The position numbers and the translations under genes were made by a program. The notes below the pieces were generated by a model. It was not told where the DNA came from, did no database searches, and worked only from the letters and a program-made list of their open reading frames with translations. From an uncultured Oleiphilus sp. (lineage in GTDB: Bacteria; Pseudomonadota; Gammaproteobacteria; Pseudomonadales; Oleiphilaceae), in assembly GCA_913020245.1 (NCBI GenBank), contig CAJWAD010000020.1, positions 1-42,015 of the forward strand: a DNA stretch of 42,015 bases, read 5' to 3'. Shown in pieces: positions 1 through 9,474 of this stretch (the stretch's first letter is position 1; each line of letters begins with the position of its first letter).

Positions 1-1305
1 ATTTTGTTTTTAATCGCGATTTTGAATGATCGAGGCACGCAACGAGATCATCATGAGTCGTCTAAATATTTTGGCGGTGCGAACCGTTTTGTTGAGCACA
101 GTGTTCGTCACAAAGATGCCGTGCTTAGTATGGGAATGAGTCAGGCGTTGGTTGATAAATGGACTGATCTGCAGCAGGGCGGGTTAGGCTTTCAATCTAA
201 AGCGGCCGATCGAAATGCGGTGTTGTCGTCGTTCGCTAAAACGTTTCGACAGTTTATCCAAATTGCTATCTTGGCGGTGGGGGCCTGGTTAACCATTCAA
301 GATTTAAGCACAGCGGGCGTGATGATCGCGGCCTCTATTATCGCCGCGCGAGCATTAGCGCCAGTTGAGCAGTCTATTCAAGGGTGGCGAAATTTGTCGA
401 AGGCCAAAGAGAATTATGCAAATTTAGACCTGTTTTTGCATGCGCAGGATGCGCGAGAAACCGTGACTACCTTGCCAGAGCCAAGTGGCCATTTAATGCT
501 TCAAAATGTGTTTGCAATTCCCGCTATTGATGGCAAGGGGGAGCAGGGTGAAGAGCCGCTTATTCGTAATGTGAGCTTGGCGTTGCAGCCCGGGCAAGTG
601 CTTGGCATTGCCGGTGCGAGTGGGTCGGGTAAATCAACGCTTATGCGTTTGATGGCTGGGGTGATTTTGCCAATGCGCGGCACAGTGCGTGTAGACGGCG
701 CTGAATTAACCCGTTCGCTGCAAACGCAGTTTTCGCAATACATCGGTTATTTACCACAAGACGTTGAGCTGTTTGATGGCACCATTGCCGAAAATATTGC
801 GCGCTTTACCGATGCGTCGGATGAAGCCATTGTGAGGGCGGCGCAATTGGCGGGCGCTCATGAGCTCATTTTATCGCTGAGAGAAGGGTACCAAACCCAA
901 GTTGGGCCCGGCGGACTCAATCTTTCAGGTGGTCAGCGCCAACGTGTGGGCTTAGCCCGAGCGTTGTTTGGCTCGCCAAAACTAGTCTTCTTAGATGAGC
1001 CGACCTCGAATTTAGATGAACCCGGCACCATGGCCTTGTTGAAGGCGGTTCAACAATTGAAAACGCAGGGCGTAACTATTGTAGTGATTGCTCATCAACC
1101 ACGTTTATTTTTGCTTGCTGATTTGCTTGCTGTCATGAAACAAGGCGTATTAGAGACGCTTGGTCCAACGCGGGAAGTGTTAGAGGCGCTTCGGACGACG
1201 CAAACCGATGTCGCAAAGCAGAACAAAAGCTCCGTGTTGTATTCTGCGCAAATGAAAACCGCAGGTGGGGAAAGCCCCAAAGAGCAGCAAGAGGGGCATG
1301 AATAA
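1..1305 (+). CDS. Type I secretion ABC transporter (PrtD/AprD-like), 5' end missing
   Basis: Inner-membrane ATPase/permease of a type I secretion system, which drives export of an unfolded substrate through an HlyD adaptor and a TolC-like channel. The reading frame is open from the first base, so the start and the first membrane segments lie outside the window. Seen: the end of the transmembrane domain (hydrophobic stretch near visible residues 85-120), then the nucleotide-binding domain with Walker A GASGSGKST (visible residues 205-213), signature LSGGQRQRVGLARAL and Walker B LVFLDEP followed by the D-loop. The stop overlaps the adaptor start by one base, so the two are translationally coupled. 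No RTX-type substrate and no outer-membrane channel gene is visible here; a substrate could lie upstream. The PrtD-type assignment is from family knowledge. Confidence 0.93.
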   Translation: MLFLIAILNDRGTQRDHHESSKYFGGANRFVEHSVRHKDAVLSMGMSQALVDKWTDLQQGGLGFQSKAADRNAVLSSFAKTFRQFIQIAILAVGAWLTIQDLSTAGVMIAASIIAARALAPVEQSIQGWRNLSKAKENYANLDLFLHAQDARETVTTLPEPSGHLMLQNVFAIPAIDGKGEQGEEPLIRNVSLALQPGQVLGIAGASGSGKSTLMRLMAGVILPMRGTVRVDGAELTRSLQTQFSQYIGYLPQDVELFDGTIAENIARFTDASDEAIVRAAQLAGAHELILSLREGYQTQVGPGGLNLSGGQRQRVGLARALFGSPKLVFLDEPTSNLDEPGTMALLKAVQQLKTQGVTIVVIAHQPRLFLLADLLAVMKQGVLETLGPTREVLEALRTTQTDVAKQNKSSVLYSAQMKTAGGESPKEQQEGHE

Positions 1306-2630
1306 TGAAAATTTCACTCGCGCCCGCGGTACCCTATGATATGAAACGACTCATATTAACTGGCTTCGCTGCGGTTTTATTTGGTGTACTTGGTTTTCTA
1401 TGCTGGGCAATTTTAACGCCACTTGATAGCGCGGTCGTAGCGCAAGGAACGGTGCAAGTTGTTTCACAAAACAAACAGGTGCAGCATTTAGAGGGTGGCA
1501 TTGTTGAGCAGATTTATGCGCAAGAAGATCAGTTAGTTAAGGCAGGTGACTTGCTGTTGAGCTTGGACAGTACCTTTGCCGGTTCAGAGCATCAACGTTT
1601 AATAATGAAGACCTATGAGTTAAAAGTTCGAGCGTCGTTATTAAAGGCGCAGCGCGCTTTACAAAACACGATTGTGTTTCCAGATGGCGATTACATGGGG
1701 TTAGAGGACGAATGGCGAGAGAATCAGCATTTGACGGCGCAGCAGCTATTTGATTTAACGCGCGGGAATTTACAGAGTAAGTTATCGATTAGTGATAAAC
1801 GTTTGCGCCAACTACAAGAACAATTGCGGGGCCTCGACAAAGAACATGTAGCCAAGATGCAGCAGCTCGGGTTTATGGATGAAGAGATCGCATCATGGAA
1901 GCAAATGGTCGAGAAAAAACTTGCCAATAAGCTACGGTTTCTGGAGATTCAAAGCGAGGCAGCGGAGCTAAGGGGCATTATTGCAAAAATAGAAGCTCAA
2001 AAAGCTGAGGTTCGGGTGAAGGTGAGCGAGGTTGAGCTCGAAAAACTTAGTGCGCAGCAGCTATACCAAGAACAGGCCGCCAAAGAATTACGTGATATAC
2101 AATTTAGTTTAGAGGATACGTCTGGCAGCCTGGCCACTTCAAAGAATGTGTTAGGCCGGGTAGAAATTCGTGCGCCGGTAGACGGTCGTATAACGGGCTT
2201 AAATGTGCATACCATTGGGGCGGTTGTTAAACCCGGTGAAACCTTGATGGAGATCGTGCCGAATAAGGATAGCTTAATCGTTGAAACGCGGGTTAACCCA
2301 ACGGATATTGATCAGGTGTTCCAGGGTATGAGTGCCCGCATACGCGTGTCCTCGTTTAAGCGGCACGAGCTACCCGAAATTGAGGGTATTGTTGAGTCGG
2401 TTTCAGCGGATGCATTCGAGGAGGAACGCAGTCAGGCGCAGTATTACATTGCGCGGGTCTCTATTTCTAAATTCATTCTTCAAGAAATGGATGATCCATC
2501 TATTGACATGTCGTCAATTCAGCCGGGAATGCCAACGGAGGTGATGATTATTACGGGTTCATCGACACCCGCACAGTACTTAACCGAACCAATTTTGAAT
2601 GCGTTCAATCGCGCATGGCGAGATGGATAG
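1305..2630 (+). CDS. HlyD-family type I secretion periplasmic adaptor
   Basis: Membrane-fusion protein (441 aa) that bridges the inner-membrane ABC exporter to the outer-membrane channel. Seen: a short cytoplasmic N-terminus; one transmembrane segment near residues 15-38; a lipoyl-like half motif around residues 45-90 (VVAQGTVQVVSQNKQVQHLE, then GGIVEQI); a long alpha-helical hairpin of roughly residues 140-275; the second lipoyl half (VEIRAPVDGRITGL); and a C-terminal beta-barrel ending in the PGMPTEVMI motif typical of PrtE/AprE/HlyD proteins. The ATG overlaps the last base of the upstream stop, so it is cotranscribed with the exporter. Full length for the family. A strong hairpin follows it. 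Confidence 0.94.
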   Translation: MKISLAPAVPYDMKRLILTGFAAVLFGVLGFLCWAILTPLDSAVVAQGTVQVVSQNKQVQHLEGGIVEQIYAQEDQLVKAGDLLLSLDSTFAGSEHQRLIMKTYELKVRASLLKAQRALQNTIVFPDGDYMGLEDEWRENQHLTAQQLFDLTRGNLQSKLSISDKRLRQLQEQLRGLDKEHVAKMQQLGFMDEEIASWKQMVEKKLANKLRFLEIQSEAAELRGIIAKIEAQKAEVRVKVSEVELEKLSAQQLYQEQAAKELRDIQFSLEDTSGSLATSKNVLGRVEIRAPVDGRITGLNVHTIGAVVKPGETLMEIVPNKDSLIVETRVNPTDIDQVFQGMSARIRVSSFKRHELPEIEGIVESVSADAFEEERSQAQYYIARVSISKFILQEMDDPSIDMSSIQPGMPTEVMIITGSSTPAQYLTEPILNAFNRAWRDG

Positions 2631-2639
2631 AAATGAGGA

Positions 2640-2663
2640 GGCGGCTAATGGTCATTAGCCGCC
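2640..2663. terminator. GC-rich hairpin between convergent genes
   Basis: An 11-bp perfect inverted repeat (2640-2650 with 2653-2663, arm GGCGGCTAATG) lies between the adaptor stop and the PEP-CTERM stop. No T-tract follows on either strand, so an intrinsic terminator is possible but not textbook. Its position between converging genes supports a role in transcription ending or mRNA 3'-end protection. Confidence 0.5.
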
Positions 2664-2674
2664 CTGAAGAGCGT

Positions 2675-3283
2675 TTAGCTTTGTCGGCGACGTGCCAAAC
2701 CAAGGCCAAATAAACCAAGGCCAAGTAGGGCTAATGCTGAGGGTTCAAACACGGGTGTGACGAAGTCTACGCGCGCAACGAAGTCATTGAAATCGCGATC
2801 GCCGCCGTTGTATTGATCGTCCCAGAATAAGATAAATTTAGTAGGGTCATCAATGCGTTGAAAAGCCAGCATATGATCTAAACCATCAAGATTAAGTGAG
2901 TTGTCGCTGTACCACTGATGGTCTTGATTATTTTGCGTGTGAAGGAAAAACGTAAAGCTGTTGGGCGCATCCATCAGCGAAAACCAATCACCAGGTCCTG
3001 ATCCCTCGTTTATAAGAATCGTTTCATTTGAACCGTCGCTATGTGCATAGCCCATTGCGTTGTTATAGCCCGAGATCTCGGCTTTAAATTTAACTCTACT
3101 CGAGCCTGAGAGATTCCAAAGCGCATCATTGGCAATCGCTGTCGAATGAAAATTGCTCTCGGTTATGTTCCCGCCATCGCTGTTGGCTTGGGAAACCAAT
3201 GTCGAGAAATCGGGAACCGCGAGTGCAGGGGTGCTCAGACAAACGGCTAATGTAGCACTGGTAACAAGGCTGCTTAACTTCAT
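2675..3283 (-). CDS. PEP-CTERM sorting-domain protein with a DUF4114-like domain
   Basis: Predicted exported protein of 202 aa. Seen: a signal peptide (MKLSSLVTSATLAVCLSTPALA); a central region whose end FWDDQYNGGDRDFNDFV is typical of DUF4114-like domains; and a C-terminal sorting tail of EPSALALLGLGLFGLGLARR type: short motif, hydrophobic helix, Arg cluster. The usual VPEP reads VFEP here. Family knowledge: such tails are processed by an exosortase and the proteins often end up in extracellular polysaccharide or floc. No exosortase gene is in the window. The gene converges on the type I secretion pair and is probably a single-gene unit, with a good AAGGAT ribosome site before the ATG and a sigma-54-type promoter at 3319-3334. 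Confidence 0.85.
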   Translation of the reverse strand: MKLSSLVTSATLAVCLSTPALAVPDFSTLVSQANSDGGNITESNFHSTAIANDALWNLSGSSRVKFKAEISGYNNAMGYAHSDGSNETILINEGSGPGDWFSLMDAPNSFTFFLHTQNNQDHQWYSDNSLNLDGLDHMLAFQRIDDPTKFILFWDDQYNGGDRDFNDFVARVDFVTPVFEPSALALLGLGLFGLGLARRRQS

Positions 3284-3318
3284 AATAAGATCCTTTTAAT
3301 TTGTATAATATTAGTTAA

Positions 3319-3334
3319 AGCATAAGGTATGCCA
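3319..3334 (-). promoter_or_regulatory. Sigma-54 (-24/-12) promoter for the PEP-CTERM gene
   Basis: Minus-strand sequence TGGCATACCTTATGCT fits the RpoN consensus (TGGCAC-N5-TTGCW) with the invariant GG and GC dinucleotides exactly ten bases apart. It predicts a start point near 3308 and a leader of about 25 nt before the ATG at 3283, which contains the ribosome site. Known: PEP-CTERM genes in several proteobacteria are controlled by the PrsK/PrsR two-component pair through sigma-54. Neither regulator is in this window. Confidence 0.7.
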
Positions 3335-3505
3335 GATAATTTAAATGGTATATAAAATAGTATTTTGTATTTAGTTTTTCACTGGGATTTAGTTGCGATC
3401 TGTAAAATATACTGACACGCTGATTTGTCTAAGGTAAAAAACAATCGCAGTGCGCATCTAAGTTGTATTGCAGTTGCTAGGGGCAAGGCATACAATCGAA
3501 CACAC

Positions 3506-3629
3506 TGTCGGGGAGCTTTCATTAGGTAGGAAGCTGAGACTGTTATGCTTGCTGTACACATTGGTGACATCTTATGTGAAAGGCTGAATACAGGACCCGT
3601 TGAACCTGATTTGGTTAACACCAACGTAG

Positions 3630-3636
<7 letters not shown>
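3506..3636 (+). promoter_or_regulatory. TPP (THI-box) riboswitch in the thiC leader
   Basis: The conserved thiamine-pyrophosphate aptamer blocks are readable in order: GTCGGGGAGC near 3507-3516, GCTGAGA near 3533-3539, and ACCCGTTGAACCTGAT at 3595-3610 followed by CTGATTTGG-type and ACGTAGGGAA blocks up to 3633. It sits directly upstream of thiC, the most common target of this riboswitch in Gram-negative bacteria. TPP binding is expected to lower thiC expression. The boundaries are approximate. A 246-nt antisense open frame across the region is a chance frame. Confidence 0.95.
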
Positions 3637-5619
<1,983 letters not shown>

Positions 5620-5649
5620 CGGCGTTAGTTAATCAATTTGTTTGTAGTC

Positions 5650-5681
5650 AAAAGGACTCGTTGTGAAACGCGTCCTTTTTT
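5650..5681 (+). terminator. Rho-independent terminator of thiC
   Basis: Stem AAAAGGAC-T-CGTT (5650-5662), loop GTGA, return AACG-C-GTCCTTTT (5667-5679), then further T residues. It sits about 30 nt after the thiC stop. One internal mismatch only. Confidence 0.9.
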
Positions 5682-5801
5682 CGTTGTCTTTTTGATCGTT
5701 CTTACAATCACCGATAGTGGTAGTGATTTTTGACATAAGTTATATCTATTCTTTTGCAAAATAGTATACTTCTCGCGAATACAGCTTGAGCGAGTATTAT
5801 T

Positions 5802-6737
5802 ATGGATATTGGTCGCATTGACCTAAACCTGCTTGTGCACTTAGACGTGCTGTTACGTGAGCAGAATGTCACTAAAGCCGCAAGTCATTTGGGCATTACG
5901 CAGCCAGCCATGAGTAACGGCTTGAAGCGCTTACGCAATTTATTTAATGATCCGTTACTGGTTCGCACCAGCGACGGTATGGCGCCCACAGAATTGGCAC
6001 TTACGCTTAAACCGCAAGTGCGCGATATTCTTTCCAAAGTTGAAAAAGTGGTTCAACCAGAGCGTAGTTTTGATCTTAATAGCGGTCGTATTTTTCGAAT
6101 TATGGCGAGCGATTATGCTGAATCTACGCTTATTCCTGGCGTTCTAGCTGAAGTGCGTCGCCAAGCGCCGACTATTACATTAGATGTACTTACGCCAAGT
6201 GATGTGTCGTTTGAGGACGTAGAGCAGGGCCGAGTAGATATGGCGATTAACCGCTTTGACACCTTGCCGCAATCCTTTCATCAAAAAACGATTTGGCGTG
6301 ACAGCTTTTCATGCTTAATGAGCCCAGACAATGTTTTAGTGAAGAATTTCGATTTGGATTCGTACCTGCAGGCCAGCCATATATGGGTGAGTAAAACAGG
6401 GTTCGGCGTAGGTGTAGGTGTAAACCCGAAAGACGTGCAGCGTTTAGGTTGGGTAGATGAAGCACTAGGCCGCTTGGGGGGTAAGCGCGACATATCAGTA
6501 TTTACCCGTCATTATCAATCTGCGATGCAGTTGGCGCAGCAGCACGATCTCGTTGCAACCTTACCGACCCGTGCAGCAAAACTGAAAAGTCAAAGCTCGA
6601 AATTAGTTGTGAAAGCCCCGCCGTTTGATATTCCAGAATTTGAATTGAAAATGGCATGGAGTCCGCTATTACAGCATAACGCAGGGCACAAATGGCTACG
6701 GCAGCTAATCGTCAGTGTAGCCGACGCATCGGTTTAG
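5802..6737 (+). CDS. LysR-family transcriptional regulator
   Basis: DNA-binding regulator of 311 aa. Seen: an N-terminal winged helix-turn-helix (residues about 6-65, with NVTKAASHLGITQPAMSNGL as the recognition part, then FNDPLLVRT) and a C-terminal effector-binding domain of the periplasmic-binding fold (about 90-300). The opening DLNLLVHLDVLL places it near the NodD/SyrM/LeuO-like branch, many of whose members answer to small aromatic or unknown ligands. The target is unclear: the downstream gene at 6782-7645 is convergent, and thiC behind it has its own terminator. A TTGACA lies at 5730 but no -10 stands at the right distance; TAGTATACT at 5762-5770 may be an extended -10. Confidence 0.92.
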   Translation: MDIGRIDLNLLVHLDVLLREQNVTKAASHLGITQPAMSNGLKRLRNLFNDPLLVRTSDGMAPTELALTLKPQVRDILSKVEKVVQPERSFDLNSGRIFRIMASDYAESTLIPGVLAEVRRQAPTITLDVLTPSDVSFEDVEQGRVDMAINRFDTLPQSFHQKTIWRDSFSCLMSPDNVLVKNFDLDSYLQASHIWVSKTGFGVGVGVNPKDVQRLGWVDEALGRLGGKRDISVFTRHYQSAMQLAQQHDLVATLPTRAAKLKSQSSKLVVKAPPFDIPEFELKMAWSPLLQHNAGHKWLRQLIVSVADASV

Positions 6738-6781
6738 TAACCAACGAACGTTTAGCTGAGCGTTAAGGTAATTATCCAAGC

Positions 6782-7645
6782 TTAGAATTTATAGAGAACA
6801 CCAATAGCACCGTAAAAACGTTCTTTATCTTCCACGATGGCGCTCCGGTAAACCTCACCTAACACTTCTTCTAAGGCAAAATAAAAGGTGCCGATCAGAT
6901 TTTCGCTGTAAGGTTTTTCGACTTTAAGATCGATCCCAAGATGACCACTATTTTGTCCGTCCCACTGTGGACGAAATTGTTCTTCAAACACATTCAAGGG
7001 AAGATCTAGTTCGAGAGCGGCTTCCTCATTTTCTTCGGCAGTAATGCCGTAGTAATAATCATTGAAAGCCGTACTAAAATAATCAACGTACAGACTGGCA
7101 CGAAATTGCAGACGATCCGGCCGACCGATCGTACGTGCGATTCGTAGCGTATTACGCATGCCGTCATAGGCACTGCCAAAGTCTTTGTAGTAGTCCCAGG
7201 TTATGCGTCCTACCGGTGAGTTGTATAGATAACGAAAGCCGTATTCGATGGCGGCTTTTCGATCTTCTAAGCTCGTAAATAAGTCAGCGCTCTCATCGCT
7301 AACATCATCAATATCGAGAAAGGTCGTTCCTTGATTTATCATTAACGAAAGGCTGGTGTTCTCTGTTTCGAATACCTGCACACCGGCCATCACGCCCTCA
7401 CTGCCTTCTCGCATTCCGTAGACAAAAAAGCGTCCCCAGCGAATATCAAATAAAGGGGCAGGGTAGGCATAGCCGTCAACCCCTTGGTAGATTGCCGATT
7501 CATACCCTAAGCCTAAGCCAACAATAAAACGATTTTCAGATTCCTCGGCGAAGCTGAGCGTGCTCAATGAGAGCGCTATAAGGGTCAGAAGTGTGAGTAG
7601 GCATAGAGTTTTGGCTTTGCGAGGTTGTTTTGCGCAATCAGTCAT
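6782..7645 (-). CDS. MipA/OmpV family outer-membrane protein
   Basis: Predicted outer-membrane beta-barrel. Seen: a signal peptide from MTDCAKQPRKAK through a Leu-rich core to SFA; alternating beta strands; the family hallmark SLYVDYFSTAFNDYYYGITA; and an aromatic C-terminal residue (GVLYKF), as expected for BAM-inserted barrels. Family members include the MltA-interacting scaffold MipA and Vibrio OmpV; some respond to cationic peptides or metals, but the function here is unknown. The frame stays open to ATGs at 7663 and 7696. I chose 7645 because it gives a normal signal peptide, but none of the three has a clear ribosome site. It lies downstream of the diguanylate cyclase on the same strand and may be cotranscribed. 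Confidence 0.85.
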   Translation of the reverse strand: MTDCAKQPRKAKTLCLLTLLTLIALSLSTLSFAEESENRFIVGLGLGYESAIYQGVDGYAYPAPLFDIRWGRFFVYGMREGSEGVMAGVQVFETENTSLSLMINQGTTFLDIDDVSDESADLFTSLEDRKAAIEYGFRYLYNSPVGRITWDYYKDFGSAYDGMRNTLRIARTIGRPDRLQFRASLYVDYFSTAFNDYYYGITAEENEEAALELDLPLNVFEEQFRPQWDGQNSGHLGIDLKVEKPYSENLIGTFYFALEEVLGEVYRSAIVEDKERFYGAIGVLYKF

Positions 7646-7741
7646 ATTGAATATAGTGTTCATTAAATGGATCAATGATAAGTGTAGAGGAAGCATCGCA
7701 AAAATACTGCGACAAAGCTATCAGCTAGATAAAAATGTGGC

Positions 7742-8836
7742 CTAAGCGGCGTTTTGCCTCGCAATCTTAAAATTATTTTTACCTTCTTTTTTCACACTAT
7801 ACATTTCTTTATCTGCAGCATGGCGAAGCGATTTGGCATCATGTGCATGGTCTGGAAAAATGGCACCGCCAATGCTTACCCCTACTTGCAAAGCGTTTCC
7901 TTGATACTCTATTCGTTCGCCAATGGCGGCAATTAGCCGTTGGCAAGTGGCATCTATAGAGGGATAGTCGTCTACATTGTTAAGAATAATTAGAAATTCA
8001 TCACCCCCTATCCGACATGCGGTGTCTGAGGTTCTCATAGTCTCCTGAATGCGCAATGAAATGGATTGAAGAATCTGATCGCCAGCATCATGGCCATGGG
8101 TATCGTTGATCAGTTTGAAACCATCTAGATCAAGATAAAGGGCCGCGACTTTGCGCTGTTCACGCCGCGCCAGTGAAATAGCAATATTGAGCCTGTCCAT
8201 CGCGAGTCTAAGTGTTGGTAAACCTGTCAGCGCATCATGATTTGCCAGATATTCATGGTCTTTCTTCTGCTGATTTACGTCGTTAACCAATTTTTTAAAG
8301 CCTGACACATAAGTTGAAACGGAGACGGCCATCAGCCCCACAATAACAAAAAACACAACAAACTGAGGTATCCAGCCATTGAAACTTTGTACGTAAATAC
8401 TGTAGTCGAAGGGGAACGTAAAGTGCCCCATACTCCAAGCGGAACCTATTCCGCCTAAGACTATGGAAAGTACAACAGTGCTAATGAGCCCTTTCTTAAC
8501 GCCTCGCATGATGGTAATGATCAGTACTGCCGCAAACGTGCAGTAATAGCCGATGCCAAATACACCGAGTTCAATAAATGATGTTAATCCAACCAGTAGT
8601 AGATTTGTGACGCCAGAAATATAGAGAAAATTACTAGAAAGCCGGTGACGATATGCGTAGGTCGTCAACATCCAAACAGATGCCCCCACATGCAGGTATT
8701 GAATGGGTAGCCATCCAAATTCGAGCGCATGAACAAAAGAGCAGGGCAGTCCTATCAGGGCTAGCATGCTTAGGATTGTCGTGACTCTAATTAAAAAGTC
8801 AGCGCGAATTTTGGAAATCCTATCTTCTAACAACAT
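7742..8836 (-). CDS. Membrane diguanylate cyclase (GGDEF)
   Basis: Makes cyclic di-GMP from two GTP. The 364 aa split into an N-terminal half with about six hydrophobic segments (residues about 15-185, a membrane sensor not recognised as a named MASE type) and a GGDEF domain (about 200-360). The catalytic motif GGDEF (277-281) is intact, and the inhibitory site RTSD (268-271) stands the standard five residues before it, so product inhibition is expected. Other landmarks are DALTGLPTLRLAMDRL and LYLDLDGFKLINDTHGHDAGD. No EAL domain is present. It may share a transcript with the MipA/OmpV gene downstream, 96 nt away counted to the start chosen for that gene. Confidence 0.95.
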   Translation of the reverse strand: MLLEDRISKIRADFLIRVTTILSMLALIGLPCSFVHALEFGWLPIQYLHVGASVWMLTTYAYRHRLSSNFLYISGVTNLLLVGLTSFIELGVFGIGYYCTFAAVLIITIMRGVKKGLISTVVLSIVLGGIGSAWSMGHFTFPFDYSIYVQSFNGWIPQFVVFFVIVGLMAVSVSTYVSGFKKLVNDVNQQKKDHEYLANHDALTGLPTLRLAMDRLNIAISLARREQRKVAALYLDLDGFKLINDTHGHDAGDQILQSISLRIQETMRTSDTACRIGGDEFLIILNNVDDYPSIDATCQRLIAAIGERIEYQGNALQVGVSIGGAIFPDHAHDAKSLRHAADKEMYSVKKEGKNNFKIARQNAA

Positions 8837-9337
8837 AAAGCACTACTCGTGAGCGTATTAATGCCAGGGGTTGTTTTTATACGTAAACACTCTAAGTGTA
8901 ATTTATATTTTCGTCTTGATTGTAAAAAATTATGTATTCGTTTGATATGCTTCGCTTGTTTCTAATGCGTTTTAGTTTTAGTGCGGCGCACTATGGTCGC
9001 ACACTAATTTTTTGAGGTTCCCTTTTTGTTGCGCGCTGCTTATCTTTATGGGGATTTGAAAGAAGCGCTTGTTATAGTTGCGTGCGTAAGTAGTCATGGT
9101 TTTAGCACTGTAGCAGAACGTATCGAAACGCTAGCATGAGGCTTAACCGACGAGCACTTGATTCTGGTTTCAGGTAAAAAGTGTATTGAATTTGCAATTG
9201 AAAAGGCGCCACTTAACTGCTTGATGATCGACCAAACTCGGCTGAAAGGTTCGCAGGAAGTACAACGCAGACAACTAGTCTATGCCATAAGTTGAGAGCG
9301 ATTTTCCTTGAGTTTTGCGGATCGTAAGTAGTGATGA
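8837..9337. other. Gene-poor interval with a decayed coding remnant
   Basis: No intact gene in about 500 bases. The part next to the diguanylate cyclase (8837-9020) is AT-rich and likely holds its promoter; it contains two small inverted repeats, ACACT-CTA-AGTGT (8887-8899) and GTGCG-G-CGCAC (8981-8991), of unknown meaning. The rest holds the pseudogene-like stretch described separately and ends at the 3' end of tRNA-Arg. Confidence 0.7.
9026..9295 (+). pseudogene. Remnant resembling the N-terminal domain of an Orn/Lys/Arg decarboxylase
   Basis: One frame reads as protein-like sequence across about 90 codons, broken by a single in-frame TGA at 9137-9139. Before the stop it gives DLKEALVIVACVSSHGFSTV then AERIETLA; after it, GLTDEHLILVSGKKCIEFAI, then EKAPLNCLMIDQTRLKGSQE, ending at TGA 9293-9295. 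The order of features (DLK, LVIV, TVA-ER, a second strand ending in LNCLMI) matches my recollection of the N-terminal wing domain of the large PLP-dependent ornithine/lysine/arginine decarboxylases. The catalytic part is absent. There is no convincing start or ribosome site. The identification is from memory and tentative; that the stretch once coded for protein is more secure. Confidence 0.4.
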
Positions 9338-9414
9338 TGGCGCCCCCGAGACGATTCGAACGTCCGACCCTTCGCTTAGGAGGCGAATGCTCTATCCAAC
9401 TGAGCTACGGGGGC
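9338..9414 (-). tRNA. tRNA-Arg(CCU)
   Basis: A 77-nt cloverleaf on the minus strand: acceptor GCCCCCG pairing with CGGGGGC, discriminator G and encoded CCA (9338-9340); D-arm with AGCTCAGTTGGATAGAGC; anticodon stem TTCGC/GCGAA around loop CTCCTAA, giving anticodon CCU, which reads AGG; T-arm with GTTCGAATC. All arms pair. It lies alone between alkB and the gene-poor interval. Confidence 0.97.
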
Positions 9415-9426
9415 ATCAGGAGCCTA

Positions 9427-9432
9427 ATTGTA
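9427..9432 (-). promoter_or_regulatory. Likely -10 box of the tRNA-Arg promoter
   Basis: Minus-strand TACAAT lies 12 nt before the 5' end of the mature tRNA. No good -35 hexamer is seen at 16-18 nt, so the tRNA may instead depend on alkB read-through or on a weak promoter. Confidence 0.35.
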
Positions 9433-9474
9433 ACAGGGTAATCGGTTAGAAAAACCCTCACATCAGATTTTTAT

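Noticed and set aside
1-3283. PEP-CTERM protein as the substrate of the adjacent type I secretion system
   Set aside because: It has a cleavable Sec signal peptide and a sorting tail, is transcribed in the opposite direction, and lacks RTX repeats or a type I C-terminal signal.
3379-3624. Minus-strand 81-aa open frame across the thiC leader
   Set aside because: It is antisense to the TPP riboswitch, whose conservation explains the sequence.
5730-5735. TTGACA as -35 of the LysR gene
   Set aside because: No -10-like hexamer occurs 16-18 bases downstream; the nearest TATACT is 29 bases away.
9338-9414. A present-day integrated element at tRNA-Arg
   Set aside because: No integrase, no duplicated tRNA 3' end and no foreign-looking gene block was seen in the window; only the decayed fragment hints at a past event.
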